In this document: positions 7,094 to 14,754 of the stretch, piece by piece
Position numbering within the stretch: position 1 is the stretch's first letter
Layout: each line of letters starts with the position of its first letter
Origin: Mesorhizobium neociceri
Lineage (GTDB): Bacteria > Pseudomonadota > Alphaproteobacteria > Rhizobiales > Rhizobiaceae
Direction of reading: 5' to 3'
Assembly: GCF_013520985.1 (NCBI RefSeq)
Contig: NZ_JACDTY010000013.1
Location: forward strand, 62,001-126,000
Length of the DNA stretch: 64,000 nucleotides
Translations under genes and position numbers: made by a program
Notes under the pieces: model-generated
The model's database searches: none
The model's input: the letters and a program-made list of their open reading frames with translations, nothing else
Told to the model about the DNA's origin: nothing

Positions 7094-8112
7094 CGACCAC
7101 CGATCCAATCCTCTTCGTCGGCTTTCCGGCAGTCGGCGACTTCGTCCGTTGCCACTCCGCCATCCAGATCATTGCCGAGCGATTTCCTGGTCGCCCCATA
7201 GATGTCGTCACCTCGCCGGTCGCCGCGCCGCTGGCGCGCCTGATGCCGCATGTCCGGAAAGGTTGGGCGCTTGCCAAGCGTCATCAGCGGCCCGGTTTTG
7301 CGGAGCGCGGCCGCCTCGTCCGCGAGCTGCGCAAGGAGAACTATCGCACGGCCTATCTGATGACCAGCAGCACCAAGGCGGCGCTGATGGCGTTCATGGC
7401 CGGCATTGAGGAGCGCATCGGCTATCCGCAGGAGTTGCAATTCGGCCTCCTCAATCGCTTCCCCGTCGGCTGGTTGGCACATCTGTGGGCTTTCGGCCCG
7501 CGCAAGACGCGACTCTTCGAGGAGGTCTGCTCGATAGCCTCTCTTGGCGACAAGCCGGCTGCGAGCACGGAATGGCCCGCGCCCCGGCTTGTGGTCGATC
7601 CGGTCGAGCTGGACGAATGGCGCCAGCGCCAGAAGATCGATGCCGGCCAGCCGGCGCTGGCGCTCTATACGGCCGACATCGAGAATTTCCGCTCGTGGCC
7701 CATCGAGCGCTTCATTTCGGTCGCCCGGGACCATCGTGATCGCGGCTGGGCAATCTGGATTGTCGGCGGACCGCGCGAGCGCGCCGGCGCCGCAAAAATC
7801 CGCGCCGCCATTCCTGAGGCAATCGACTTCACCTCGACCCCGTCGATTGCTGACGCGATGTGCCAGATCGCTGCGTCGACCATGTTCCTCGGCGTTGACG
7901 GCGGCATTTCCCACGCTGCCGCTGCCCTGAACGTCCCATGTGCGCTCATCTACGGGCTAAATCGCCCCTACGTCCACGGTCCCGTAAACAACCATGTTCG
8001 CTTTATCGAGCCGCCGCTCTCAACGCCCAGCTGGGTCAAGGATACGCGCGGGATCAGCGAAACCCGGGTGAGGGAGGCGCTGGCTGGCCTTTCAGCCGGT
8101 ATTCACAGCTGA
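7090..8112 (+). CDS. Glycosyltransferase family 9 (heptosyltransferase-like)
   Basis: A 340-aa protein starting at a TTG that overlaps the previous stop. The N-terminus ILFVGFPAVGDFVRCHSAI is the typical GT9 start (phosphate-loop-like region and first helix), and the C-terminal domain has the VDGGISHAAAALNVPCALIYG segment that corresponds to the GT9 donor site. It is most like ADP-heptose:LPS heptosyltransferases, but the acceptor is not defined by the sequence. It is paired and translationally coupled with the GT4 enzyme, suggesting a small LPS or exopolysaccharide decoration unit. Confidence 0.82.
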   Translation: MTTTDPILFVGFPAVGDFVRCHSAIQIIAERFPGRPIDVVTSPVAAPLARLMPHVRKGWALAKRHQRPGFAERGRLVRELRKENYRTAYLMTSSTKAALMAFMAGIEERIGYPQELQFGLLNRFPVGWLAHLWAFGPRKTRLFEEVCSIASLGDKPAASTEWPAPRLVVDPVELDEWRQRQKIDAGQPALALYTADIENFRSWPIERFISVARDHRDRGWAIWIVGGPRERAGAAKIRAAIPEAIDFTSTPSIADAMCQIAASTMFLGVDGGISHAAAALNVPCALIYGLNRPYVHGPVNNHVRFIEPPLSTPSWVKDTRGISETRVREALAGLSAGIHS

Positions 8113-8186
8113 CGGTGGTCTGGACGGCCTCGGGCGCCTGATCCAAAACGCGCCGATGAGCGCGCCGCCATCGCTCCGTTTCGGCT

Positions 8187-8381
8187 TTACCCCTTGGCCC
8201 TGCGGCTTTCGGGCTCGTGGTTGCCGACCCAATGCGCGCGAATGCGATCGCTGGCTTCAAGGTAAGCCATATCGATGAGATAGGTCAGAAGCTTCTCGCC
8301 GTCGGCTTCGGCTTTCTGCCGAAGTTCCCGCAGTATCCCTTGCGCGAACTGCAGGTTCTCCATCTTGCTCGGCTGGTCCAT
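8187..8381 (-). CDS. Small conserved-looking cytoplasmic protein (64 aa), function unknown
   Basis: The ATG at 8381 is preferred because a GGGGG ribosome-site-like stretch lies 5 bp upstream; an in-frame ATG at 8393 exists. The protein is mainly helical, charged and free of membrane segments (LQFAQGILRELRQKAEADGEKLLTYLIDMAYLEASDRIRA). I do not know the family by name; the even hydrophobic spacing suggests a small helical bundle. It is convergent with the GT9 gene. Confidence 0.6.
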   Translation of the reverse strand: MDQPSKMENLQFAQGILRELRQKAEADGEKLLTYLIDMAYLEASDRIRAHWVGNHEPESRRAKG

Positions 8382-8513
8382 CGGTGCCCCCAATGTCTGC
8401 GCATGAACTTTGCGCTGACTATGCTTGCATGAAGATTGCGGTGAAGCTCACGTTGGAGCTGTATCAGGTTGTATTAGCGCTTGATCAACGACCCTATTGC
8501 ATTTTTTGCGAAA

Positions 8514-8819
8514 ATGTCGATATTTTACGCCGCCAATCGGACCGCGACGATGCACGAAGACGAGGGCAGTTTCCCCGACAAGTTGCAGGCCATGCTGGAT
8601 GTCATTGCCGGCAGCGTATCGTCCAGTCGGGACGGTCACGCCGATCTTGGCCGGCTCAGGGTCGACGCCGCCAGCGCCGCGACGGTGTTGGTCGCGTTTT
8701 ACGGCGACGCTGCTCTTGAGCGCGCCAGCCTGCTGGAGCGCCGCTCGCCTCAAAACCATTTTGCCCGCATGGTGACGGCTGAACTCCGCGGCCGCGGCAA
8801 GGTTTCCCGCAAAAGCTAA
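8514..8819 (+). CDS. Hypothetical protein (up to 101 aa), uncertain
   Basis: Several starts are possible (TTG 8481, ATG 8514, ATG 8550) and none has a strong ribosome site. The frame is helical (FPDKLQAMLDVIAGSVSSSRDGHADLGRLRVDAASAATVLVAFYGDAALERASLLERRSPQNH) and ends 4 bp inside the convergent PAS gene. Composition looks coding, but no family is recognised. Confidence 0.4.
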   Translation: MSIFYAANRTATMHEDEGSFPDKLQAMLDVIAGSVSSSRDGHADLGRLRVDAASAATVLVAFYGDAALERASLLERRSPQNHFARMVTAELRGRGKVSRKS

Positions 8820-9376
8820 CAAGATCTGCTCCAAGCCGATTTGCGCCTCATCACCCTGCCGTCAAGGCGTTGCTGCGCCTCTTCCTGGGCATTTTCGAGA
8901 AGGTAGAACAGCAGGTCCTGCCCCATCGATTGTGAAATCTCCTTGGCCTGCTCGATATGGCGGCGGACCTCGCGAAGCGCTGTCTCCCCCGAATCGATGT
9001 TGTGGGTCAGATCGATGAACCAGCCGGGGTACAAGGCTGCTTCTCCCTGACCGTCTACACAGCATTGGCCAACCGCCAGGATCCTGCGAATCCCCATCTT
9101 GTCTGAGCGGACGTGATAGATTTCCCTGAACCCCGCTCTCCGCTCCACCGCCTTGCGGATCGCGGTATGCACCCGGAGCCGATCTTCGGCGTCGATGCTC
9201 TGCATGCATCTTTCCATGGATACGCCATGCGAGAACTCTTCGAGCGTCAGCCCGAAATAGTCGGAAAGATTGGCATCGCCGTAAACACGGTTGCGCTTGA
9301 TGTCCCAGGTCCAGAACCCATCAATCGGTGGATATTGCACGTGCGGACCGCGACCCTGCCTAAGCGCTAGCTGCAT
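8816..9376 (-). CDS. Stand-alone PAS-domain protein (186 aa)
   Basis: The ATG at 9376 follows GGGGCGG; a TTG at 9400 is an alternative start. Residues about 15-130 form a PAS domain of the PAS_3 type: FWTWDIKRNRVYGDANLSDYFGL, then SIDAEDRLRVHTAIRKAVERRAGFREIYHV and a closing strand LYPGWFIDLT. It is followed by a helical segment (REVRRHIEQAKEISQSMGQDLLFYLLENAQEEAQQ) resembling a dimerisation helix, but no kinase, cyclase or HTH domain. It may act as a sensor partner or adaptor. An AT-rich intergenic stretch lies upstream of it. Confidence 0.75.
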   Translation of the reverse strand: MQLALRQGRGPHVQYPPIDGFWTWDIKRNRVYGDANLSDYFGLTLEEFSHGVSMERCMQSIDAEDRLRVHTAIRKAVERRAGFREIYHVRSDKMGIRRILAVGQCCVDGQGEAALYPGWFIDLTHNIDSGETALREVRRHIEQAKEISQSMGQDLLFYLLENAQEEAQQRLDGRVMRRKSAWSRSC

Positions 9377-9508
9377 GAAAACCGCCCCATTCGGCTTCAA
9401 GATTCGCTACACTATGTGGCAAAAAAGGAAATAAACAAACTTGTCCTTTTGTACGAGGCGGCAAGATTTCCTTATGTCACGCCAAAACATACTTGGACAG
9501 CATAGTTG

Positions 9509-9525
9509 ACGTAACGATATTACGT
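9509..9525. promoter_or_regulatory. Inverted repeat at candidate sRNA promoter
   Basis: ACGTAA-cgata-TTACGT is a perfect 6-bp inverted repeat with a 5-bp spacer. It overlaps TTGACG (9506-9511), which could be a -35 box, with CTTAAG about 17 bp downstream as a weak -10. This looks like an operator over a promoter reading right, but no bound factor can be named. Confidence 0.4.
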
Positions 9526-9539
9526 GGTCTTAAGCTCTC

Positions 9540-9742
9540 GTTTTTAAACAAAACCAGCACCGCTCTGCAACCGCAAGACGAATTCCAGCTACCCACAGCC
9601 GCCGTGGTAAATCGATCGCCGGCTACAAAAGACACCGAGCCTCGAGTTAGGCATGGGGCAACCATGGTTCCGTGGCAACCGGCAGCACAAGCCAGACAAT
9701 CTACCGCCCGCCTTCGGCTTAACGCCAAGGCGGGCTTTTTTT
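9540..9742 (+). ncRNA. Candidate small regulatory RNA (about 200 nt)
   Basis: A promoter-like stretch near 9506-9534 and a strong intrinsic terminator at 9706-9742 enclose about 200 nt without a plausible coding frame and far from the stop of any plus-strand gene. Shorter internal complementarities (GGCAACC and GGTTCC/GGCAACC around 9656-9682) could fold. The 5' end is an estimate. It is not matched to a known RNA family. Confidence 0.35.
9706..9742 (+). terminator. Strong Rho-independent terminator
   Basis: A perfect 9-bp stem GCCCGCCTT / AAGGCGGGC with a 12-nt loop that can itself pair (GGC/GCC), followed by seven T. No plus-strand gene ends nearby, so it probably closes an untranslated transcript. 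Confidence 0.8.
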
Positions 9743-9855
9743 GCGTTTGGCTTCCGCCTGGTGAAATGTTGTCGAAACCGGCCTTGTCGCATCGGGCGGT
9801 GTTCAGGAAACGAATTCCAGCCTTCGACTGGCCAAGGCCGTCCGCAGCGCTTGCA

Positions 9856-10335
9856 CTATGCCGACTTGCGTCGCGGCAAGTTGCTCGACTGTGTCTCGGC
9901 CCCTTCAGAAATCAGATCGGCTGTCAGGCCATCATTTTTCGCCCCGTCATCCACACGGTCATGCTCGAACTGCCGGGCACCGGGCAAAGGCTGTAACCAG
10001 TGTTCACGGCGGTTGACCCAGAGTTCATAGCTGGGCTCCAATCCTTCGGTGGGGACCTCATCGAGGCTGCCAATCGTCACCTCCACCTCATTCTCACGAA
10101 CCAAAGGGACCCGGCCGCCACAGGTTGGACAAAAGCTTCTGTCGCCATAGGTACTGACGATACCCGCCGTTTCAAACGCCTCGAGCGGCCACACCGCGAA
10201 TGCCGAAAAAGTCGACCCGCTCGCCTTGCGGCAGTCCTTGCAATGGCAGAGGCCAACCCGATAGGGATCTCCCGTCACCGAAAACTGGATGCCGCCGCAA
10301 AGGCAGCTGCCGCTTCGCCTTGTATCATTGGCCAT
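9856..10335 (-). CDS. GFA-family (CENP-V/glutathione-dependent formaldehyde-activating-like) zinc protein
   Basis: A protein of 159 aa. Zinc-binding cysteines sit where the family has them: C11-x-C13, C30-H-C32-x2-C35, and C69-x2-C72 before GGR. Members are often annotated as glutathione-dependent formaldehyde-activating enzymes, though most paralogues lack biochemical proof. The C-terminal 40 residues after the conserved WVNRREHWLQPLPGARQF segment are polar and unlike the family, so the frame may run past the usual end. A second GFA gene lies at 52781. Confidence 0.85.
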   Translation of the reverse strand: MANDTRRSGSCLCGGIQFSVTGDPYRVGLCHCKDCRKASGSTFSAFAVWPLEAFETAGIVSTYGDRSFCPTCGGRVPLVRENEVEVTIGSLDEVPTEGLEPSYELWVNRREHWLQPLPGARQFEHDRVDDGAKNDGLTADLISEGAETQSSNLPRRKSA

Positions 10336-10477
10336 GACCGCTCCTCCGTCTTGTTGGGCATCACACCGCTAACGCCTCGCAGCGCCATGCGCAGAATCAA
10401 TTCACGCGAAGCGCAAGGGTTCCACGTCGTCGCGCGGAGTGCATTTGCTGGCGCCGTCAGCACCCCAGTTGGTTCTG

Positions 10478-10771
10478 TCAGTTCGGGAGGTCGAACACCG
10501 GCTCCCGGCACCAATAGACGCGGCATTGTCCATCACGTGTTGGAACCGTGTCGGCGACCGGCACATCCGGCCAGTCGCAGTCATTGCCAAATTGACGAAC
10601 GTAGCGATCGTAAGTGTTTCGGCCTGTCGTCAGCACGGCCGAGCGATGGCTCTGGATCAGGCGCTGTGTCTCCTCGCAGGTCATCCTGCGCGTGTCCGGA
10701 CGAGCGTAGGCCGTGGTTGTTACTGCAACCAACGCTGTTCCGACGATCCATGCGAGCCTGTGGAATCTCAT
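10478..10771 (-). CDS. Small secreted cysteine-containing protein (97 aa)
   Basis: A signal peptide is clear (MRFHRLAWIVGTALVAVTTTAYA, cleavage probably after AYA). The mature part of about 74 residues has four cysteines (MTCEET, GNDCDWP, GQCRVYWC), consistent with two disulfides in the periplasm. I do not recognise a named family. It is in the same orientation as the small membrane protein gene upstream of it. Confidence 0.65.
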   Translation of the reverse strand: MRFHRLAWIVGTALVAVTTTAYARPDTRRMTCEETQRLIQSHRSAVLTTGRNTYDRYVRQFGNDCDWPDVPVADTVPTRDGQCRVYWCREPVFDLPN

Positions 10772-10784
10772 AGCGGTCCTTATA

Positions 10785-10952
10785 CTAGAACACCGCTAGA
10801 TATTTCAGCAGCGAAATGATGCCGATAATGATGACGACGATCTGCGCGATCTGTCTCGTACGACCGTCGAGAGGCAGGCGCTGGACGAGATAGAGCACCA
10901 GGATGATCACCAGAAAGGTGATCAGGATGCCGATAAGTACCGATGAAGCCAT
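10785..10952 (-). CDS. Thivi_2564-like small membrane protein (55 aa)
   Basis: The frame is only 56 codons including the stop. The ATG at 10952 has GGAG 8 bp upstream. The protein has two membrane helices (VLIGILITFLVIILVLYLVQ and IAQIVVIIIGIISLLKYLAVF) joined by a short RLPLDGRTRQ turn, the pattern of the short two-helix proteins annotated Thivi_2564 family. Function is unknown. It is followed on the minus strand by the secreted protein gene. The overlapping longer frame in this place is a shadow. Confidence 0.65.
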   Translation of the reverse strand: MASSVLIGILITFLVIILVLYLVQRLPLDGRTRQIAQIVVIIIGIISLLKYLAVF

Positions 10953-11085
10953 GTCCCTCACTCCGTTTGGCTAGGTCTGAAAAAAGGTACGCAGCGGCAA
11001 ACGCTCCGGCCGTTGATTGGTTCCTGTCGGTGCGAAGCTGACCGGTTAACAGCAAGGCCGCGAAACTGCGGTCGGCAATCGCAGC

Positions 11086-11403
11086 TTACTTGCCGCAGTG
11101 GTTGTCGTTCACCGTTGGCGACACGGTTCCAGGCGACTTCGTGCTCGCATCCGGCTGAGCGCCCTGCGGGCTGGCGGCGCAGTTTTCATCCGCGTTCGAA
11201 TTCATCGCACCATTGGTGCCGTCCGTGCTGTAGGTAGCGCTCGGGTCAACAGCATTGGGATCGGCCGGATTGGGCGTTACGACAACGGACTTGCCGCTGC
11301 CGGTCTTGTCGCTGCCAGCGTTCGTACCACCCGTGCTCTGCGCCATCGCCGAGGTCGCCAGACCGATCGTAAGGGCTGAAGCCGCAAGGATTTTCATGAA
11401 CAT
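11086..11403 (-). CDS. Exported low-complexity protein (105 aa)
   Basis: The ATG at 11403 has GGAG at the right distance; upstream in-frame codons are unlikely to be used. A signal peptide (MFMKILAASALTIGLATSAMA, cut before QST) precedes a Gly/Ser/Thr/Asn/Asp/Pro-rich chain with two cysteines near residues 77 and 103 that may bridge. Such short disordered exported proteins are common in rhizobia, but the family and function are unknown. Confidence 0.7.
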   Translation of the reverse strand: MFMKILAASALTIGLATSAMAQSTGGTNAGSDKTGSGKSVVVTPNPADPNAVDPSATYSTDGTNGAMNSNADENCAASPQGAQPDASTKSPGTVSPTVNDNHCGK

Positions 11404-11667
11404 GGTCTTTCTCCATTTGTCGAAATTCGTCGCGCTGCGACTAAGGGGAGAACCGCTCGGGTTGGCGAAGGTTCCGGCAAAAATGACCTGAGTTGCGCTT
11501 CGCTTTGTTGGCATTTGCGCAAGCCCCAGGATCGGCGTCCCGCGTAGGGAATAGCCTTTCTCGTCGGGAGAACAACCGTCGCACAAAGGGTGCGACGGGA
11601 ACCGAAAGCTCGCACGTGCATTTCAGCTACCGCAGCGAGCTGCAAAAATGGAGCGGTAGGGGAATTC

Positions 11668-13092
11668 GTGGCAGGGGAATATGCTGATGTCGTCCGACAG
11701 CTGGAGCCTGGAATTCCAGGAATCTCCTCTGCCCATGTGATGGAGGCGTTGCCCGTTGCCGTCTACACAGTCGACAAACAGGGTCGCATCACATTCTTCA
11801 ACGAGGCAGCGGCTGATCTGTGGGGGCACCGTCCGGTAATAGGCCGAGACCTTTGGTGCGGCTGCTGGAAGCTGCGCCATCTCGACGGCCGGCCGATGGC
11901 GCATGGCGAGTGCCCAATGGCGATCTCCATGCTTGAAGGACGCGATATCCCGTGGGATCAGGCGATTGCCGAGCGACCGGACGGCGAACTTGTTCCGTTC
12001 AGAGCTCACCCACGCCTGCTTCGCGACAAGTCGGGCGAAATTCTCGGCGCCATCAACACGCTGCTTGACCTGCGCACGCAGACGCAGGCCGACGAGGCGC
12101 GAATGCGACTTGCTGCAATTGTCGAATCGTCCATGGACGCGATCGTTTCGAAAGACATCAACGGCATCATCACCAGTTGGAACGATGCAGCCGAACATTT
12201 GTTCGGCTACACACCCGCCGAGGCAGTGGGCCGACCGGTAACGATGCTTATTCCACCCGAGCGCCTCGGCGAGGAGGCCTCGATCATCTCGCGAATACGC
12301 GCCGGCGAGCGTGTGCCGTCATACGAAACCATGCGCCTGCGCAAGGACGGCAGCCTCGTCCCGGTCTCGCTGACCGTCTCACCGATCCGCGATGGCATCG
12401 GGCGGATCGTCGGCGCTTCCAAGATCGCGCGCGACATCAGCCCCCACAAGGAGAGCGAGCGACGCATCCGTCTGCTCATGCGCGAAGTCAACCATCGGGT
12501 GAAGAACCAATATTCGGTCATCATCTCGATGATCCGCGAAACCAGCAGATCGGCGGGCACGCCAGCGACATTCCTCGAACAGGTGCGAGAGCGCATCTCG
12601 GCGCTTTCGCAATCCCACGATCTCCTGGTCGATGCCGAGTGGCGCGGTGCGACCATTGGCGACCTGATCAAGGCGCAACTCAAAGCCTTTGCAGCGCAGG
12701 ACCGTCTGTCGGTGGCCGGGCCGGTGATCATACTTCAACCAAATGCCGTGCAATATCTCGGCATCGCCTTCCACGAACTGGCCACCAATTCGGCAAAGTA
12801 TGGAGCGCTGTCGCGTCACGGCGGACGAGTCGAAATCGAATGGGATACGGCCCCGGCAACCGACCGCACCGACGCCTTTCGCTTGACCTGGCGGGAGTTG
12901 GATGGGCCGGGCATCAGCGGGACCATGCACCGCGGTTTTGGCTCCGTCGTGCTCAAGCGGGTTGCGCCACAAGCGCTTAGCGGCACCGGACAACTGGAAT
13001 TTGGGGAACAAGGCGTCGTCTGGACGCTCCAAGCGCCGCTGCGCTCCGTCCAGGCCTCTTTCGCGGATTTCGAGTCGATTGAAGGGACGTGA
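11668..13092 (+). CDS. PAS-PAS HWE-family sensor histidine kinase (474 aa)
   Basis: GTG at 11668 follows a TAGGGGAA ribosome site; the longer frame from 11590 is probably untranslated. Two PAS domains span about residues 20-130 and 145-265, the first with a CGCWKLRHLDG insert. The kinase core has the HWE-type H-box MREVNHRVKNQYSVI, N-box AFHELATNSAKYGAL and the W-x-E signature in FRLTWRELDG, then GFGS. No membrane segment is present, so it is a cytoplasmic sensor. The second PAS domain is a typical PAS/PAC unit ending ASKIARDI. No response regulator is adjacent, so its partner is elsewhere. Confidence 0.9.
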   Translation: MAGEYADVVRQLEPGIPGISSAHVMEALPVAVYTVDKQGRITFFNEAAADLWGHRPVIGRDLWCGCWKLRHLDGRPMAHGECPMAISMLEGRDIPWDQAIAERPDGELVPFRAHPRLLRDKSGEILGAINTLLDLRTQTQADEARMRLAAIVESSMDAIVSKDINGIITSWNDAAEHLFGYTPAEAVGRPVTMLIPPERLGEEASIISRIRAGERVPSYETMRLRKDGSLVPVSLTVSPIRDGIGRIVGASKIARDISPHKESERRIRLLMREVNHRVKNQYSVIISMIRETSRSAGTPATFLEQVRERISALSQSHDLLVDAEWRGATIGDLIKAQLKAFAAQDRLSVAGPVIILQPNAVQYLGIAFHELATNSAKYGALSRHGGRVEIEWDTAPATDRTDAFRLTWRELDGPGISGTMHRGFGSVVLKRVAPQALSGTGQLEFGEQGVVWTLQAPLRSVQASFADFESIEGT

Positions 13093-13114
13093 AGCGGATA
13101 GCGTCCTCCCGGGA

Positions 13115-13441
13115 CTATCCCTGCAGGGGAGGGCGCGCGGTTTGGCCACCTATGGTGTCGAAACTGTCAATGCCAAGCATTTCGTGCTGATTGTCGGCAA
13201 GCGAAGTCAATCTTCCTGCCTCAACGGCGATCAGGCCATCCAATTCCATCACCGCGCCGTAGAGTTGGGCTGTCTGCATCACAAGCCGCTCGACGTCTTC
13301 AAGGGCGATGTTCTCGTCCAGGTTAGCCAATCGCACCTCCTCGGCAACCAGGGCGATATTGACCATTCCGTGGGAGCGTAGGGCCGCCAGGACCCGGGAA
13401 TTGAGATCCTCTCGTAGCCGAGCCGAATATCCGTAGCGCAT
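13115..13441 (-). CDS. Hypothetical protein (108 aa)
   Basis: The ATG at 13441 is set by a strong AGGGAGGT ribosome site 6 bp upstream. The protein is soluble and largely helical (LREDLNSRVLAALRSHGMVNIALVAEEVRLANLDENIALEDVERLV), with no recognisable catalytic motif and a looser Gly/Pro C-terminus. It is convergent with the histidine kinase gene, 22 bp apart. No family is recognised. Confidence 0.65.
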   Translation of the reverse strand: MRYGYSARLREDLNSRVLAALRSHGMVNIALVAEEVRLANLDENIALEDVERLVMQTAQLYGAVMELDGLIAVEAGRLTSLADNQHEMLGIDSFDTIGGQTARPPLQG

Positions 13442-13713
13442 GGAAACCTCCCTTTCAGGAGCGGTTCGTCCCTTGTGAACAAGATGCGCCAGCGGTTTCC
13501 GGATGGCAAGAAGAATCTGAAATATTATCAAATAAATCAATTAGTTAGTAGATGGCGTGAGTTGTGCAATCGACGCTTCATCCGCATCGTTGGTCTTGTA
13601 TGTGACTTACCTATCGACAGCCCTTGACGCGAAACGCTGAGACTCCTAACTATACTGTTATTGAGATACATACTAACTCGTCGTATTTTTGGTCCTGGCG
13701 GTTGGAGGCGCAA

Positions 13714-13950
13714 ATGGCCGAACTGGAACGACCCGAGCGACTGCAGATCATGCTGACAGCTGAGGAATTGGCTGCCTTGGAGAACTGGCGCTTCGAAAGG
13801 CGCATGCCAAGCCGGTCCGCGGCGGTGCGGGAACTGCTGCGGCGCGGCCTGGACGCGGATGGATTTCTGACAGCTGGCCAGGGAACAAAGTCTCAGGACT
13901 TTGGAATTCTGAGCAGCAGTGCGAATGGCGACGTATCGCCGGGCGAATAA
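13714..13950 (+). CDS. Ribbon-helix-helix-like small protein (78 aa)
   Basis: ATG at 13714 has a GGAGG site 6-7 bp upstream. The core ERPERLQIMLTAEELAALENWRFERRMPSRSAAVRELLRRGL has the strand-helix-helix rhythm of CopG/Arc-type proteins (a short strand, then two helices with SRSAAVRELLRRGL as the second). The remaining C-terminus is polar. It could be a DNA-binding regulator or an antitoxin-like protein, but no toxin gene lies beside it. The AT-rich sequence upstream likely holds its promoter. Confidence 0.65.
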   Translation: MAELERPERLQIMLTAEELAALENWRFERRMPSRSAAVRELLRRGLDADGFLTAGQGTKSQDFGILSSSANGDVSPGE

Positions 13951-14070
13951 TTCGGCGGCGACTGGCCAATAATCGCTTCGTCTGGAAATGCCCGCTATCA
14001 ATTTATGTGCGACCGTGTGGCGGGAAAACGCATGCGGCCCGCTCGGCAGGATACTTACCGCTATGATTGC

Positions 14071-14104
14071 AAGCCCGCTCCGGTCCGCCGGGGCGGGCTT
14101 TTTT
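14071..14104 (+). terminator. Rho-independent terminator
   Basis: An 8-bp perfect stem AAGCCCGC / GCGGGCTT, extended by four more pairs (one wobble), with a T-run at 14099-14104. It lies 120 bp after the ribbon-helix-helix gene and probably ends its transcript. Confidence 0.8.
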
Positions 14105-14193
14105 CGTTTCCGGGACATTTGCGCACCGGCACGTCGAACCGGGACATGCTGGACGTCTCACACCAATCTTGTCGGCATCATTTTCAGATCAGC

Positions 14194-14409
14194 TCAAGAT
14201 TCTCGTCCGCCGCACTCCAGGCACACGACACTGTGGCCTGGGCAGCTGAGCCGGTGCGTTCCTCCGGGGCAGCAATGGCCGTTCGAACTCATCCACCGGG
14301 CGCAAACAAAGACCTTGCGGGCTCCTTGGCAGCGCGGACATTCCAACGGGCGCGCCAGCAAGGTCTCGTTCTCCGAAACACGGCATTCCCTCTCAAGGAC
14401 CTGGACCAT
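14194..14409 (-). CDS. Possible small cysteine-rich zinc-ribbon-like protein (71 aa)
   Basis: The frame has CPRC near residue 24 and CLECGG near the C-terminus, with further cysteines between (VCARW, HCCPGG, SCPGH), so up to two zinc sites could form. ATG at 14409 is chosen over 14448 on length only; neither has a strong ribosome site. It may be a real zinc-ribbon protein or a chance cysteine-rich frame. Confidence 0.3.
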   Translation of the reverse strand: MVQVLERECRVSENETLLARPLECPRCQGARKVFVCARWMSSNGHCCPGGTHRLSCPGHSVVCLECGGRES

Positions 14410-14448
14410 CTGAAAACCCCGAGGCCGAAATACAGCTAAGCTATCCAT

Positions 14449-14754
14449 ACCCGGAAAGCCTAAATTAGAATTTAATTATATGAACCACGACCTTGGCAAC
14501 AGCGCAGTTTCGCGAGCGGCAATGTCAGGCCACGGCAGGCCACTGCGCTTGTCTCATTCACAATCTCGGCCGTGTCAGGATAATGTTCCGGCCGCTCCCG
14601 GCGTTGGTCGGCCCGCGATTTGCCCACCGATTTTCACATCCGGATCGTCACAGGCGCTTTCGCTTTGCCGGAGCGGCGTTAAAGCTGCGGGGCAGATGCT
14701 GAGCGGGAACAATCCATTCCGGCGTCGGTTCGTTTGAACAGGGATGGTCTGCCA
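14449..14754. other. Intergenic stretch, nothing supported
   Basis: An AT-rich spot at 14463-14482 and otherwise GC-rich sequence without a convincing frame or hairpin. It probably contains the promoter of the anion transporter gene. Confidence 0.5.

Larger units (their letters stand above)
9401..9855. other. Gene-poor stretch with a possible small RNA
   Basis: No frame here looks coding. The stretch contains an AT-rich leader (9400-9560), an inverted repeat at 9509-9525, a TTGACG promoter-like hexamer at 9506 and a strong terminator ending at 9742 on the plus strand, all described separately. Confidence 0.6.

Noticed and set aside
6149..7108. Minus-strand 319-codon frame opposite the GT4 glycosyltransferase
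   Set aside because: The glycosyltransferase motifs lie on the plus strand; the antisense frame has no recognisable domain.
9493..9996. Plus-strand 167-codon frame
   Set aside because: It runs through a strong terminator and opposite the GFA gene, and has no protein-like pattern.
10000..10773. Plus-strand 257-codon frame
   Set aside because: It is antisense to the GFA and secreted protein genes, which have proper motifs and signal peptides.
14480..14737. Plus-strand 85-codon frame before the anion transporter
   Set aside because: No ribosome site, no hydrophobic or structural pattern; composition does not look coding.
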